Below are positions 1 through 5,306 of a stretch of DNA of 5,306 nt, in pieces. The DNA comes from Chloroflexota bacterium (GTDB lineage: Bacteria > Chloroflexota > Dehalococcoidia > Lucifugimonadales > Lucifugimonadaceae): positions 1 to 5,306 of the forward strand of contig JAURLM010000240.1 of assembly GCA_030831265.1 (NCBI GenBank). The letters run 5' to 3'. A program made the translations under genes and the position numbers. The notes under the pieces are model-generated. The model saw nothing but the letters and a program-made list of their open reading frames with translations, did no database searches and had not been told where the DNA came from. How positions within the stretch are numbered: position 1 is the first letter of the stretch; each line of letters starts with the position of its first letter.

Positions 1-1329
1 CAGCGTTCTGGCAACCCGTCTTACGACTCTGACCTTGTGGTTCTCCCGCTGCTTATCGCAGGTATCGGCATAGTTTCGGCACTTGTCGGAGCGATGCTGG
101 TTCGCACTCCACCGAACGCCACGATGGGGCGATTGCTGTGGGCGTTGCGGACCGGAATCTTCGGTGCAGGCGGACTCGTACTGATCGGCACTGCGGCAGC
201 CATCTCGCAGATGGACTTCACCGACAACCTTCCCGTCCTGAGCCGAGACTACAACCTGTTCTGGGTAGTAGTAGTCGGTCTTGTGGTTGGACAGGTGATT
301 GGCACATCTACAGAGTGGTTCACTTCATACGAAGGTTTCAAGCTCGGATCAATCAACATCAACCCGGTGGCATGGATTGCGAAGCAGTCTGAGACCGGCC
401 ACCCGTCCACGATCATCGCCGGTATCGCCGTTGGCTTCTACAGCACAGTCATACCAACGCTGTCTGTCGTCGTCGGTATCTGGCTGGCGAATGAACTCGC
501 CGGTCTCTACGGCGTCGGCCTCGCAGCAGTCGGTATGCTGTCAACACTCGGCGTGACCCTTGCGACGGACGCCTACGGCCCCGTTGCAGACAATGCCGGT
601 GGTATTGCAGAGCAGGCACACCTGCCCAAGGAAGTTCGTGAGCGCACAGACGCCCTCGACGCTCTTGGCAACACCACCGCTGCCACTGGTAAGGGATTCG
701 CTATCGGTTCAGCAGTTCTGACAGCACTGGCGCTGATGGCTGCGTACGGACAGGTGGCAGACCTGACGGTACTGGACTTGCTGACAGCAGAGGTACTGAT
801 CGGCGCACTGATTGGCGCACTGCTTCCGTTCCTGTTCTCAGGACTGACCATGCAGGCTGTCGGTACTGCCGCCGGCTTCATGATCGAAGAAGTTCGACGC
901 CAGTTCCGTGAGATTCCCGGCCTGAAGGAAGGCGTCGAAGGCGTGGAGCCGGATGCTGCCCGAGCCGTGGCGATTTCGACGGCAGGCGCGCTGAAGGCTA
1001 TGGTTCTCCCCGGCATGGTTGCAATCATTGCGCCCATCCTCGTTGGCGCTGTACTTGGTGCGGCGGCACTTGGTGGCCTGCTTGCAGGTTCCATCATTAC
1101 CGGCTTCTTGCTCGCCATCTTCATGGCAAATGCAGGTGGCGCATGGGACAACGCCAAGAAGTACATCGAACTCGGAAACCACGGTGGCAAGGGCTCTGAC
1201 GCCCACTCAGCTGCGGTAACCGGTGACACTGTTGGTGACCCGTTCAAGGACACCTCTGGCCCTTCGATCAACATCCTGCTCAAGCTAATGGCAGTGGTGT
1301 CGCTGATCTTTGGACCACTGTTCGTCTAG
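1..1329 (+). CDS. hppA: Membrane-bound ion-translocating pyrophosphatase, K+-dependent type (5' end outside window)
   Basis: This is an integral membrane enzyme that hydrolyses cytoplasmic pyrophosphate and uses the energy to pump H+ and/or Na+ outward. Only the last 442 codons are present. The frame is open from base 1 (YDSDLVVLPLL...), so the GTG at 37 is not a start. Full-length relatives have roughly 650-800 residues, so about 60% is visible. Fragment residues 190-201 carry the substrate-loop motif DAYGPVADNAGG. Residues 216-228 contain TDALDALGNTTAA, and 377-390 contain NAGGAWDNAKKYIE. Residues 395-422 hold the final GGKGSDAH...GDTVGDPFKDTSGPS block; these Asp/Lys residues bind Mg-pyrophosphate. 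Many hydrophobic helices lie between the motifs. In this family Ala after GNTT (rather than Lys) marks K+-dependent enzymes, so this one is inferred to need K+. The glutamate that helps separate Na+ from H+ pumps lies upstream of the window, so the ion is undecided. A strong terminator follows the stop. Family identification is very secure. Confidence 0.97.
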   Translation, partial: QRSGNPSYDSDLVVLPLLIAGIGIVSALVGAMLVRTPPNATMGRLLWALRTGIFGAGGLVLIGTAAAISQMDFTDNLPVLSRDYNLFWVVVVGLVVGQVIGTSTEWFTSYEGFKLGSININPVAWIAKQSETGHPSTIIAGIAVGFYSTVIPTLSVVVGIWLANELAGLYGVGLAAVGMLSTLGVTLATDAYGPVADNAGGIAEQAHLPKEVRERTDALDALGNTTAATGKGFAIGSAVLTALALMAAYGQVADLTVLDLLTAEVLIGALIGALLPFLFSGLTMQAVGTAAGFMIEEVRRQFREIPGLKEGVEGVEPDAARAVAISTAGALKAMVLPGMVAIIAPILVGAVLGAAALGGLLAGSIITGFLLAIFMANAGGAWDNAKKYIELGNHGGKGSDAHSAAVTGDTVGDPFKDTSGPSINILLKLMAVVSLIFGPLFV

Positions 1330-1356
1330 TTCGGGAAGCTCACACTCCGTAATAAC

Positions 1357-1393
1357 AAAACAGCCCCGGCGGGAAAATCGCCGGGGCTGTTTT
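1357..1393 (+). terminator. Strong intrinsic terminator after hppA
   Basis: A perfect 15-bp inverted repeat (1357-1371 against 1379-1393) encloses a 7-base loop (GGAAAAT). The stem core is GC-rich (CAGCCCCGGCG) and the outer four pairs are A-T, so the right arm ends in TTTT followed by ATATT. This is a classic Rho-independent terminator 27 bp after the hppA stop. The flanking A-tract makes it nearly symmetrical, so it could also work on the opposite strand, although no minus-strand gene is seen to end here. Confidence 0.93.
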
Positions 1394-1440
1394 ATATTCC
1401 GAAACGACCATGCACGCATTCGCACCCCTGAAACAAGTAT

Positions 1441-1468
1441 TTGAGTCTCACCTCACGACGTGTACGCT
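1441..1468 (+). promoter_or_regulatory. Putative sigma70-type promoter for the selenoprotein gene
   Basis: TTGAGT (1441-1446) resembles a -35 box and TACGCT (1463-1468), preceded by TG as an extended -10, resembles a -10 box; the spacer is 16 bp. It lies between the hppA terminator and the ATG at 1476. Transcription would start about 6-8 bases after the -10 box, practically at that ATG. This is a pattern match only; the -10 box differs from TATAAT at two positions. Confidence 0.4.
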
Positions 1469-1475
1469 AGTTCGT

Positions 1476-2063
1476 ATGAAACTGCTCGTGATCGTTACAG
1501 CCTTACTTTTCATCTCTGCCATGTCTTGCGCAGAGACTGTATCTCCGCCGCGCCCAAGCACATCTGCACCGACCAGCACTCCGCAGGGGATTGGCCCTGT
1601 GATGCAGGTACCGGGGACGGACGTCGCCACACCGGATTTCACACTGCCATCAGCCAGCGGAGAGAACATACGGCTATCTGACTACCGCGGGAAACAACCA
1701 TTCGTCTTGATCTTCTACCGGGGTTTCTTCTGAGGAGTCTGCCAGGCGCAACTCGTGGAGTTGCAAGAGTTCTACCCAAAGTTCCAGGATCTGGGCGCTG
1801 AGGTGATTACCATCAGCGTGGACAACAGTGATGATGCACGCGCCATAGTAGACAAGCTGGGGCTGCAATACCCGGTTTTGTACGACGCTACCCACGAAGT
1901 GACTACGGCGTGGCACGTCTTCAATGTGCTCCAGGACGGGGTTTCGGCTCCCGCTGCATACGTGTTCGATGCATCCGGGAACCTCGTTGCATACAAGATC
2001 GCAGCGAACATCTCGGACAGGCCATCAGCGTCAGAACTGCTCAACACCCTGGCATCGCACTGA
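1476..2063 (+). CDS. Peroxiredoxin/thioredoxin-fold (AhpC/TSA-type) selenoprotein, predicted lipoprotein, TGA read as selenocysteine at 1731
   Basis: Read through one in-frame TGA, this encodes a 195-residue redoxin-domain protein, probably a thiol/selenol peroxidase or oxidoreductase. Residues 1-18 (MKLLVIVTALLFISAMSC) look like a lipoprotein signal with Cys18 as lipidation site, though the AMSC lipobox is imperfect. Residues about 20-45 are a Pro/Ser/Thr-rich linker. The redoxin domain follows: PDFTLPSASGENIRLSDYRG (54-72), VLIFYRGFF (77-85), U86-G-V-C89, then QAQLVELQEFYPKF. Next come the strand AEVITISVDN, YPVLYDATHEV, and SAPAAYVFDASGN with the expected cis-proline. Relatives have FYRGxWCxxC, so TGA replaces the first catalytic Cys. 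No frameshift is needed, and a SECIS-like hairpin follows (1748-1764). The start at 1476 is chosen because it begins the signal peptide. The in-frame ATG at 1410 would add 22 non-signal residues, has no ribosome site and abuts the terminator. There is no Shine-Dalgarno before 1476 either, so the mRNA may be leaderless. The alternative is a Cys-to-stop pseudogene, which the hairpin and intact downstream half argue against. Confidence 0.88.
1731..1733 (+). other. In-frame TGA, predicted selenocysteine codon (Sec86)
   Basis: TTC TTC TGA GGA GTC TGC reads FF-U-GVC, placing Sec at the first position of a UxxC redox motif. The frame upstream (from 1476) and downstream (to 2061) is the same, and both sides are recognisable parts of one redoxin domain. 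TGA is used as a normal stop by the prepilin peptidase and MutS genes here and by this gene itself at 2061-2063, so general reassignment of TGA is unlikely. Confidence 0.86.
1748..1764 (+). promoter_or_regulatory. Bacterial SECIS-like hairpin inside the coding region
   Basis: GCAACTC (1748-1754) pairs perfectly with GAGTTGC (1758-1764) around the loop GTG (1755-1757). The loop starts 21 nt after the TGA, and its first base is G. Published descriptions of bacterial SECIS elements require a 4-16 bp stem, a small apical loop with G among its first two bases, and a 16-37 nt distance from the UGA. This hairpin meets all three. Its role would be to bind SelB carrying Sec-tRNA so that the UGA is decoded. 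Function is inferred; the structure is seen directly. Confidence 0.8.
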
Positions 2064-2075
2064 CGCAGACGTTCG

Positions 2076-2708
2076 CTATAACCCGGCTAGATACGGATTA
2101 CTGCGACGCTCTTCGCCGATGGTGGACGATGGACCGTGCCCCGGGAACACCTGCGTTTCATCTGGTAGCACCAACAAGTGATCGCGTATGCTCTCAAGTT
2201 CCTGCCGACCATCACCTCCCGGCAGGTCATACCTGCCAATCGAACCTCGAAACAGCGTGTCGCCCGTGAACACCATTCCATCGATCAGGAAGCAGGTACT
2301 CCCTGGCGTATGACCCGGGGTGCGGATCAGTTGTATCGCGCTGCTGCCAAATCCAAGTGACTGCACATCTTGCAGCGAAGCGTCCGGATTCGGTGGGGCG
2401 ACGAAGCCACCAAGCGCGGCCACCAGCCAGTCTGGTGGGTCGACGGAATAGAAAACATCGCTTTCTTCCAGATAGAACTGGCCGCCGAGTTCGTCATGTA
2501 TCGGCGCCACACCTCCCGTGTGATCGGCGTGCCCATGAGTGCTAAGAACATACCGCAACTCCAGTTCAGCGGCTTTTAACACCTCGATAACGCGCTGCGG
2601 TTCACCACCGGGGTCAATTACTGCACACTCGGTAGAGTCAGGTGCAGTGAGGATGTAGCAGTTGGTTTGCAGACCACCCACAGGAATTGTCTCGAACAGG
2701 GGCAACAT
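2076..2708 (-). CDS. Metallo-beta-lactamase fold hydrolase, glyoxalase II-like
   Basis: This 210-residue soluble protein has no signal peptide and very likely is a binuclear-metal hydrolase acting on thioesters (hydroxyacylglutathione hydrolase-like) or a related small substrate. The metal ligands are all visible: THGHADHTGG (His58, His60, Asp62, His63), TPGHTPGS (His133), FTGDTLF (Asp150) and FPGHGP (His191). The N-terminal GGLQTNCYIL and the GRYDLPGGD stretch after the Asp ligand are typical of the YcbL/GloB-like branch. The length matches these compact forms (about 205-215), which lack the C-terminal glutathione-binding domain of full glyoxalase II, so the substrate is uncertain. The start is ATG 2708, with GGAG at 2712-2715 only 3 nt away. 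The next codon is TTG (2705), which would have a better 6-nt spacing, so the exact start is open by one residue. It ends 12 bp from the convergent selenoprotein gene. Confidence 0.93.
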   Translation of the reverse strand: MLPLFETIPVGGLQTNCYILTAPDSTECAVIDPGGEPQRVIEVLKAAELELRYVLSTHGHADHTGGVAPIHDELGGQFYLEESDVFYSVDPPDWLVAALGGFVAPPNPDASLQDVQSLGFGSSAIQLIRTPGHTPGSTCFLIDGMVFTGDTLFRGSIGRYDLPGGDGRQELESIRDHLLVLPDETQVFPGHGPSSTIGEERRSNPYLAGL

Positions 2709-2766
2709 AGTCTCCGGTGCTCGCTGAAGTTACTCACCAGCCAGTCACTTTATCGGAAAATTACGC

Positions 2767-2781
2767 GTGGCTGAGAGCCAC
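2767..2781 (-). terminator. Weak terminator-like hairpin after the prepilin peptidase gene
   Basis: GTGGCT and AGCCAC form a perfect 6-bp stem with a 3-base loop, 8 bp beyond the stop of the minus-strand prepilin peptidase gene. In the direction of transcription it is followed by GCGTAATTTTCC, so a short T-run starts only 5 bases after the stem. The short stem and displaced T-run make it a weak candidate; it might attenuate rather than fully stop transcription into the hydrolase gene. Confidence 0.35.
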
Positions 2782-2789
2782 AGGCCGAA

Positions 2790-3542
2790 TCAGGTGCCTA
2801 CGATCCAGTCCATGATAGTCCGGCCATAGTAGAGGGCAATCAGCCCGCCAATTGACAGGTACGGGCCATAAGCGATCACCCGCTGCTGCTTGCCGAATAA
2901 CCTTCCAGCAAGCACGATGAGTGCGGCAAGGCCGCCAATCACAACGCCTATGTAAAGCCCTAGAAACAGCATCTGGAGTCCGAGCATCGCGCCCATTGCA
3001 GCAGCCAGGTACGCGTCGCCGCCGCCCATGAGCGGACGGTTCATCCGTACGCCGAGCCAGTAGATCGGATAGAAAACGGCAAATCCTGCCGCGGCACCGG
3101 CCAGCGATTGCCACCAGGCAAGGTCCGGCCAAAACGGGGCAAATGCTAGTGCGGCGATACCTGTCGGGTACACCAGCTTGAACGGCAGGTACTTCGTCTC
3201 GAAATCGATGAACGCGAGAGTCACCAGTGACGCTGCGAACAACGCAACCGCAATCATCACCGCAATGTGGTCGCTGAAACGTGTCGCAGCCAGCCAGGAT
3301 GCGAGAGCGGTCGCTATTTCGAGCACCGGGTAACGCCATGCACCGTTTGCAACCTTCATCCGCGGTGCTTGTGACGCACTGACAAACGAAAGAAACGGCA
3401 GGTATTCCCACCATTTCAGCGGCCGGACGCTATCAGATACAAACGGCCCGTCGTATTCAGGATCAAGCGGTGGGATGCGATCGGCAACGGCATTCATCAC
3501 GCCGCCGACGAACAGTCCCAGTATCGCGAAAATTACTTCCAT
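2790..3542 (-). CDS. Type IV prepilin peptidase (A24 family), cysteine-free variant
   Basis: This polytopic inner-membrane aspartyl protease cleaves the leader of type IV prepilins or pseudopilins, and often methylates the new N-terminus. It has 250 residues, close to the family's usual 240-290. Residues 1-25 are a first membrane helix with the family's NxxxxRIP-like motif (NAVADRIP, 17-24). Residues 41-80 match the cytoplasmic loop (PLKWWEYLPFLSF, then WRYPVLEIATAL). The catalytic aspartates are Asp113 (FIDFETKYLP) and Asp176 (GGGDAYLAAAMGAMLG). The C-terminal YGPYLSIGGLIALYYG matches the conserved GPFLAxG segment. The two CxxC pairs that bind zinc in the cytoplasmic loop of many relatives are absent; the protein has no cysteine at all. 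The start ATG 3542 is supported by GGAG at 3551-3554, 8 nt upstream. No pilin or secretion genes lie next to it here. Identification is firm; the substrate and any methyltransferase activity are unknown. Confidence 0.94.
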   Translation of the reverse strand: MEVIFAILGLFVGGVMNAVADRIPPLDPEYDGPFVSDSVRPLKWWEYLPFLSFVSASQAPRMKVANGAWRYPVLEIATALASWLAATRFSDHIAVMIAVALFAASLVTLAFIDFETKYLPFKLVYPTGIAALAFAPFWPDLAWWQSLAGAAAGFAVFYPIYWLGVRMNRPLMGGGDAYLAAAMGAMLGLQMLFLGLYIGVVIGGLAALIVLAGRLFGKQQRVIAYGPYLSIGGLIALYYGRTIMDWIVGT

Positions 3543-3641
3543 GCCCGTTGCTCCGGTGCCTTACCATGCGAGCGCGAACCAAACTCCGCGCAGCGCGAAA
3601 GCACCGCTCAACTCAAGTAAATCGTGATACTGGCAACCGGG
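3543..3641 (-). other. Intergenic gap between ceramidase-fold and prepilin peptidase genes
   Basis: These 99 bases hold the GGAG ribosome site for the prepilin peptidase gene (3551-3554). I see no convincing promoter or T-tailed terminator. Short GC-rich complementary stretches (GCGCG/CGCGC around 3570-3595) could fold but are too small to call. Read-through transcription from mutS and the ceramidase-fold gene is therefore possible. Confidence 0.4.
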
Positions 3642-5039
3642 CTATAGCGACTTCCGCCACACGTCCTCTATGGCCTGCACACAAGCTTCAATCGCCTGCT
3701 CGCCAGCACCAGGGGCAAACGGGCTTGTGGTGACTTCGTAACCGCCCTGTGGATATGCGTAGCTCATAGGCATGTAGCCGTAGTAACCGTTCGAGTAACC
3801 ACCGAACACGGTCCAGTCCGCGGGCGACTGCGCCTTCACTTCGACGCCGATTTCGGCGAACGGCTCAACCGGCAGAGCGACAAACGCCGTATTGCCGATG
3901 CGAATGACCTGCACAGGCAACTCAACCGAACCACCTTTACCGAACACCTCGGCAATGTTCAGTGCGATGTAGGCCCGCTTTGATGGGAACGCCGCTTTCT
4001 TGATCTCTTCTATGTCAGATGTGCGCTTGCGTACTTCTTCCAGCCGCTGCTGGGCGGAATCGAAATCAGCACGAACCTGTTCGGGTGGTGGAAGTTCCTT
4101 CGCAGGCAGCGTCACGTGACTAATGCTGACACTCAAAGTGTCATCAGGTTCTCCCGATTGCTCGTCCACGTACAGACCAAGGTCCGCGCCAGAAGGCTCT
4201 ATCTTGACCAGTCGTTCTTTACGAGGAATCGGATCCATGCCCATGCGTATACGCGATGCCTCAAGTCCGAGCCTGTGCCCTGCTTTGCGGTAGACAGCAA
4301 GGTCGCCGGTAAAGCCATCAATGGGGCCGATATTCCCTGCCGCTCCCTGCAAGAACAGACACATGCCGCCAACGTTGTCCTCAACCACTTTGCGGGTGAT
4401 ACCGGGATAGTCCGGTGTGATGAGGCGATTGTCCTGCGCCATGATCGTGGGGTGACAGGCGTAGTTCACGATAGTCGCTACTGGCGCACCATCTTCGTCA
4501 TCAAACGCTGTGACAAGGACTTCGTGGTCGACAAAACCTTCCCAGTCACGACCGGTGTAGCGCGTACCGTCTTCGGTCTGAGGCCGACGGTTGACGTTTA
4601 TCTCGCACTGGCCAGACGCAGTTGTAACTCGTACTTTTTTGGCGTTGTTCTTCGCTTCGTTTACGGCAATCGCCGCCTTTTCATAGATAGATTCAAGCCA
4701 CGGGTCTATGAGGTCAGCCCCTTCGACGATCCAGCTAACGCCTGTGACCGGACCAGAGTGCGTGTGGGTGTAAGAGACGCGAAGGTTGTCGTGGGCAATG
4801 CCGCTGGCGGTCGCAACCTTGTTCCGCAGTTCCCGATCCTGCGCGACGCTGATGATGCAGGTGTCGATATCGATGATTGCAAGGTCTGTGCTGTTGTTCT
4901 CATCGGTAACGTAAAGCACCGTGCAGTACAGAGGGAAGTCAACGCCTTCTGCACGCTGATGGGTCTGAGCTCCCCATCCGGCGTGAGCGATGCCGTCAGG
5001 CGGGGTGATGTCTGTTCTTGCGGTTCCTGCGACTAGCAT
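3642..5039 (-). CDS. Neutral/alkaline non-lysosomal ceramidase-fold protein lacking the catalytic serine
   Basis: The 465-residue protein matches the N-terminal catalytic domain of neutral/alkaline ceramidases, zinc amidases of N-acyl sphingosine. It opens with GTARTDITPP, typical of the family. Likely zinc ligands are visible: His92/His94 in YTHTHSGP, His196 in NYACHPT, Glu392 in ALPVEPFAEIG, and a Tyr within YSNGYYGYMPMSYAYPQGGYEV (417-435). At the site where studied ceramidases have GDVSPN with the nucleophilic Ser, this protein has GAAGNIGP (232-239), so Gly238 stands in for Ser. It also lacks the C-terminal domain of true ceramidases (above 640 residues) and any signal peptide, so it appears cytoplasmic. 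It is better called a ceramidase-family hydrolase of unknown substrate. Residues about 320-350 are charged and may form a helix. The start ATG 5039 has GGAG at 5045-5048, 5 nt upstream. It follows mutS by 29 bp in the same direction, so co-transcription is likely. Confidence 0.9.
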   Translation of the reverse strand: MLVAGTARTDITPPDGIAHAGWGAQTHQRAEGVDFPLYCTVLYVTDENNSTDLAIIDIDTCIISVAQDRELRNKVATASGIAHDNLRVSYTHTHSGPVTGVSWIVEGADLIDPWLESIYEKAAIAVNEAKNNAKKVRVTTASGQCEINVNRRPQTEDGTRYTGRDWEGFVDHEVLVTAFDDEDGAPVATIVNYACHPTIMAQDNRLITPDYPGITRKVVEDNVGGMCLFLQGAAGNIGPIDGFTGDLAVYRKAGHRLGLEASRIRMGMDPIPRKERLVKIEPSGADLGLYVDEQSGEPDDTLSVSISHVTLPAKELPPPEQVRADFDSAQQRLEEVRKRTSDIEEIKKAAFPSKRAYIALNIAEVFGKGGSVELPVQVIRIGNTAFVALPVEPFAEIGVEVKAQSPADWTVFGGYSNGYYGYMPMSYAYPQGGYEVTTSPFAPGAGEQAIEACVQAIEDVWRKSL

Positions 5040-5068
5040 AGTTTCTCCATTTGCTCTGGTTGCCCTGG

Positions 5069-5306
5069 TCAGTTCGAATCTTTTTGAGCCTGTTTTTGCA
5101 GCCGGTACAACGTATTCAATGCGTCAAGCGGTGTCATCTCATCAATGAGCAGCTTCTTGAGAGAGCGGACGACCTCTGGCTCTGCCCCAAACAGCGAAAG
5201 CTGCGGCGCTGGTGTCGGATTCTGTCCACGCTCTCGTGACGTCCCATCCTTCTCCAGTTTTTCCAGCAGTTCCCATGCTCGCGAGACGACAGGTTGCGGC
5301 ATTCCC
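5069..5306 (-). CDS. mutS: DNA mismatch repair ATPase MutS, C-terminal end (rest outside window)
   Basis: Only the last 78 full codons are present; the frame stays open to the window edge, so the internal ATG at 5302 is not a start. MutS recognises mismatches and small loops in DNA and uses ATP to recruit MutL. The visible part begins with GMPQPVVSRAWELLEKLE, the conserved end of the ATPase domain. A variable, polar linker follows (DGTSRERGQNPTPAP). Next is QLSLF (5189-5203), matching the beta sliding-clamp binding motif found near the MutS C-terminus. It closes with a helical tail, VVRSLKKLLIDEMTPLDALNTLYRLQKQA, whose MTPLDALN...L pattern is typical of MutS C-terminal tetramerisation segments. 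The stop is TGA. Full MutS proteins have about 850 residues, so the bulk of the gene lies to the right. The ceramidase-fold gene follows after 29 bp. Confidence 0.95.
   Translation of the reverse strand, partial: GMPQPVVSRAWELLEKLEKDGTSRERGQNPTPAPQLSLFGAEPEVVRSLKKLLIDEMTPLDALNTLYRLQKQAQKDSN

Noticed and set aside
573..1283. Minus-strand ORF of 236 codons opposite hppA
   Set aside because: It is rich in Ala/Ser/Pro with no domain, an expected shadow of a GC-rich membrane protein gene.
1410..1475. Upstream in-frame ATG at 1410 as start of the redoxin gene
   Set aside because: It has no ribosome site, lies just after the hppA terminator and upstream of the only promoter-like element, and would bury the signal peptide behind 22 extra residues.
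1731..1733. TGA as a tryptophan codon (alternative genetic code)
   Set aside because: TGA is a plausible true stop for three other coding ends here (1476-2063, prepilin peptidase, MutS), Trp is encoded by TGG throughout, and the aligned residue in relatives is Cys rather than Trp.
1476..2063. Nonsense-mutated pseudogene or sequencing error
   Set aside because: Cannot be fully excluded, but there are no other lesions, the TGA falls exactly on the catalytic Cys position, and a SECIS-like hairpin lies at the right distance.
2761..3414. Minus-strand ORF overlapping the prepilin peptidase gene in another frame
   Set aside because: Composition is Arg/Cys-rich and low-quality, typical of an out-of-frame shadow; the catalytic motifs are in the other frame.
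3543..3642. Near-inverted repeat GCCCGTTGC / GCAACCGGGC flanking the intergenic gap
   Set aside because: One arm has an extra base, the arms are about 80 bp apart and overlap gene ends; this is likely chance.
4116..5036. Long plus-strand ORF (306 codons) opposite the ceramidase-fold gene
   Set aside because: It is an antisense shadow of a well-conserved gene, has no recognisable domain, and the opposite strand carries clear family motifs.

Overview
The window looks like a chromosomal segment of a free-living bacterium with moderately high GC (mid-50s percent by eye), ordinary housekeeping genes and no mobile elements, tRNA/rRNA or CRISPR. The lineage cannot be fixed from the sequence. The gene mix (K+-dependent-type membrane pyrophosphatase, short ceramidase-fold protein, cysteine-free prepilin peptidase) would suit an environmental Chloroflexota/SAR202-like bacterium, but that is a low-confidence impression.

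Plus strand, left side: positions 1-1329 hold the C-terminal part of a membrane ion-pumping pyrophosphatase (HppA), closed by a perfect 15-bp intrinsic terminator at 1357-1393. A promoter-like element at 1441-1468 then precedes a thioredoxin/peroxiredoxin-fold gene at 1476-2063.

The highlight is that this gene has an in-frame TGA (1731-1733) exactly where the first cysteine of the family's CxxC redox motif should be (FYRGFF-[TGA]-GVC). The same frame continues after it for 109 codons of well-conserved fold. A perfect 7-bp hairpin with a 3-nt loop beginning with G sits 21 nt after the TGA, which fits the bacterial SECIS description. I read this as a UxxC selenoprotein, probably a membrane-anchored, extracytoplasmic lipoprotein. 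A conventional gene caller would split it in two or call it a pseudogene.

Minus strand, right side, in order of transcription from the right edge: the C-terminus of MutS (with a beta-clamp binding motif), a neutral/alkaline-ceramidase-fold protein 29 bp downstream, a type IV prepilin peptidase 97 bp further on, and a glyoxalase II-like metallo-beta-lactamase hydrolase. The last ends 12 bp from the stop of the selenoprotein gene, so the two strands converge at about 2064-2075. The four minus-strand genes share direction and short gaps but no obvious pathway. A weak terminator-like hairpin (2767-2781) separates the last two. No gene-free stretch exceeds about 150 bp.
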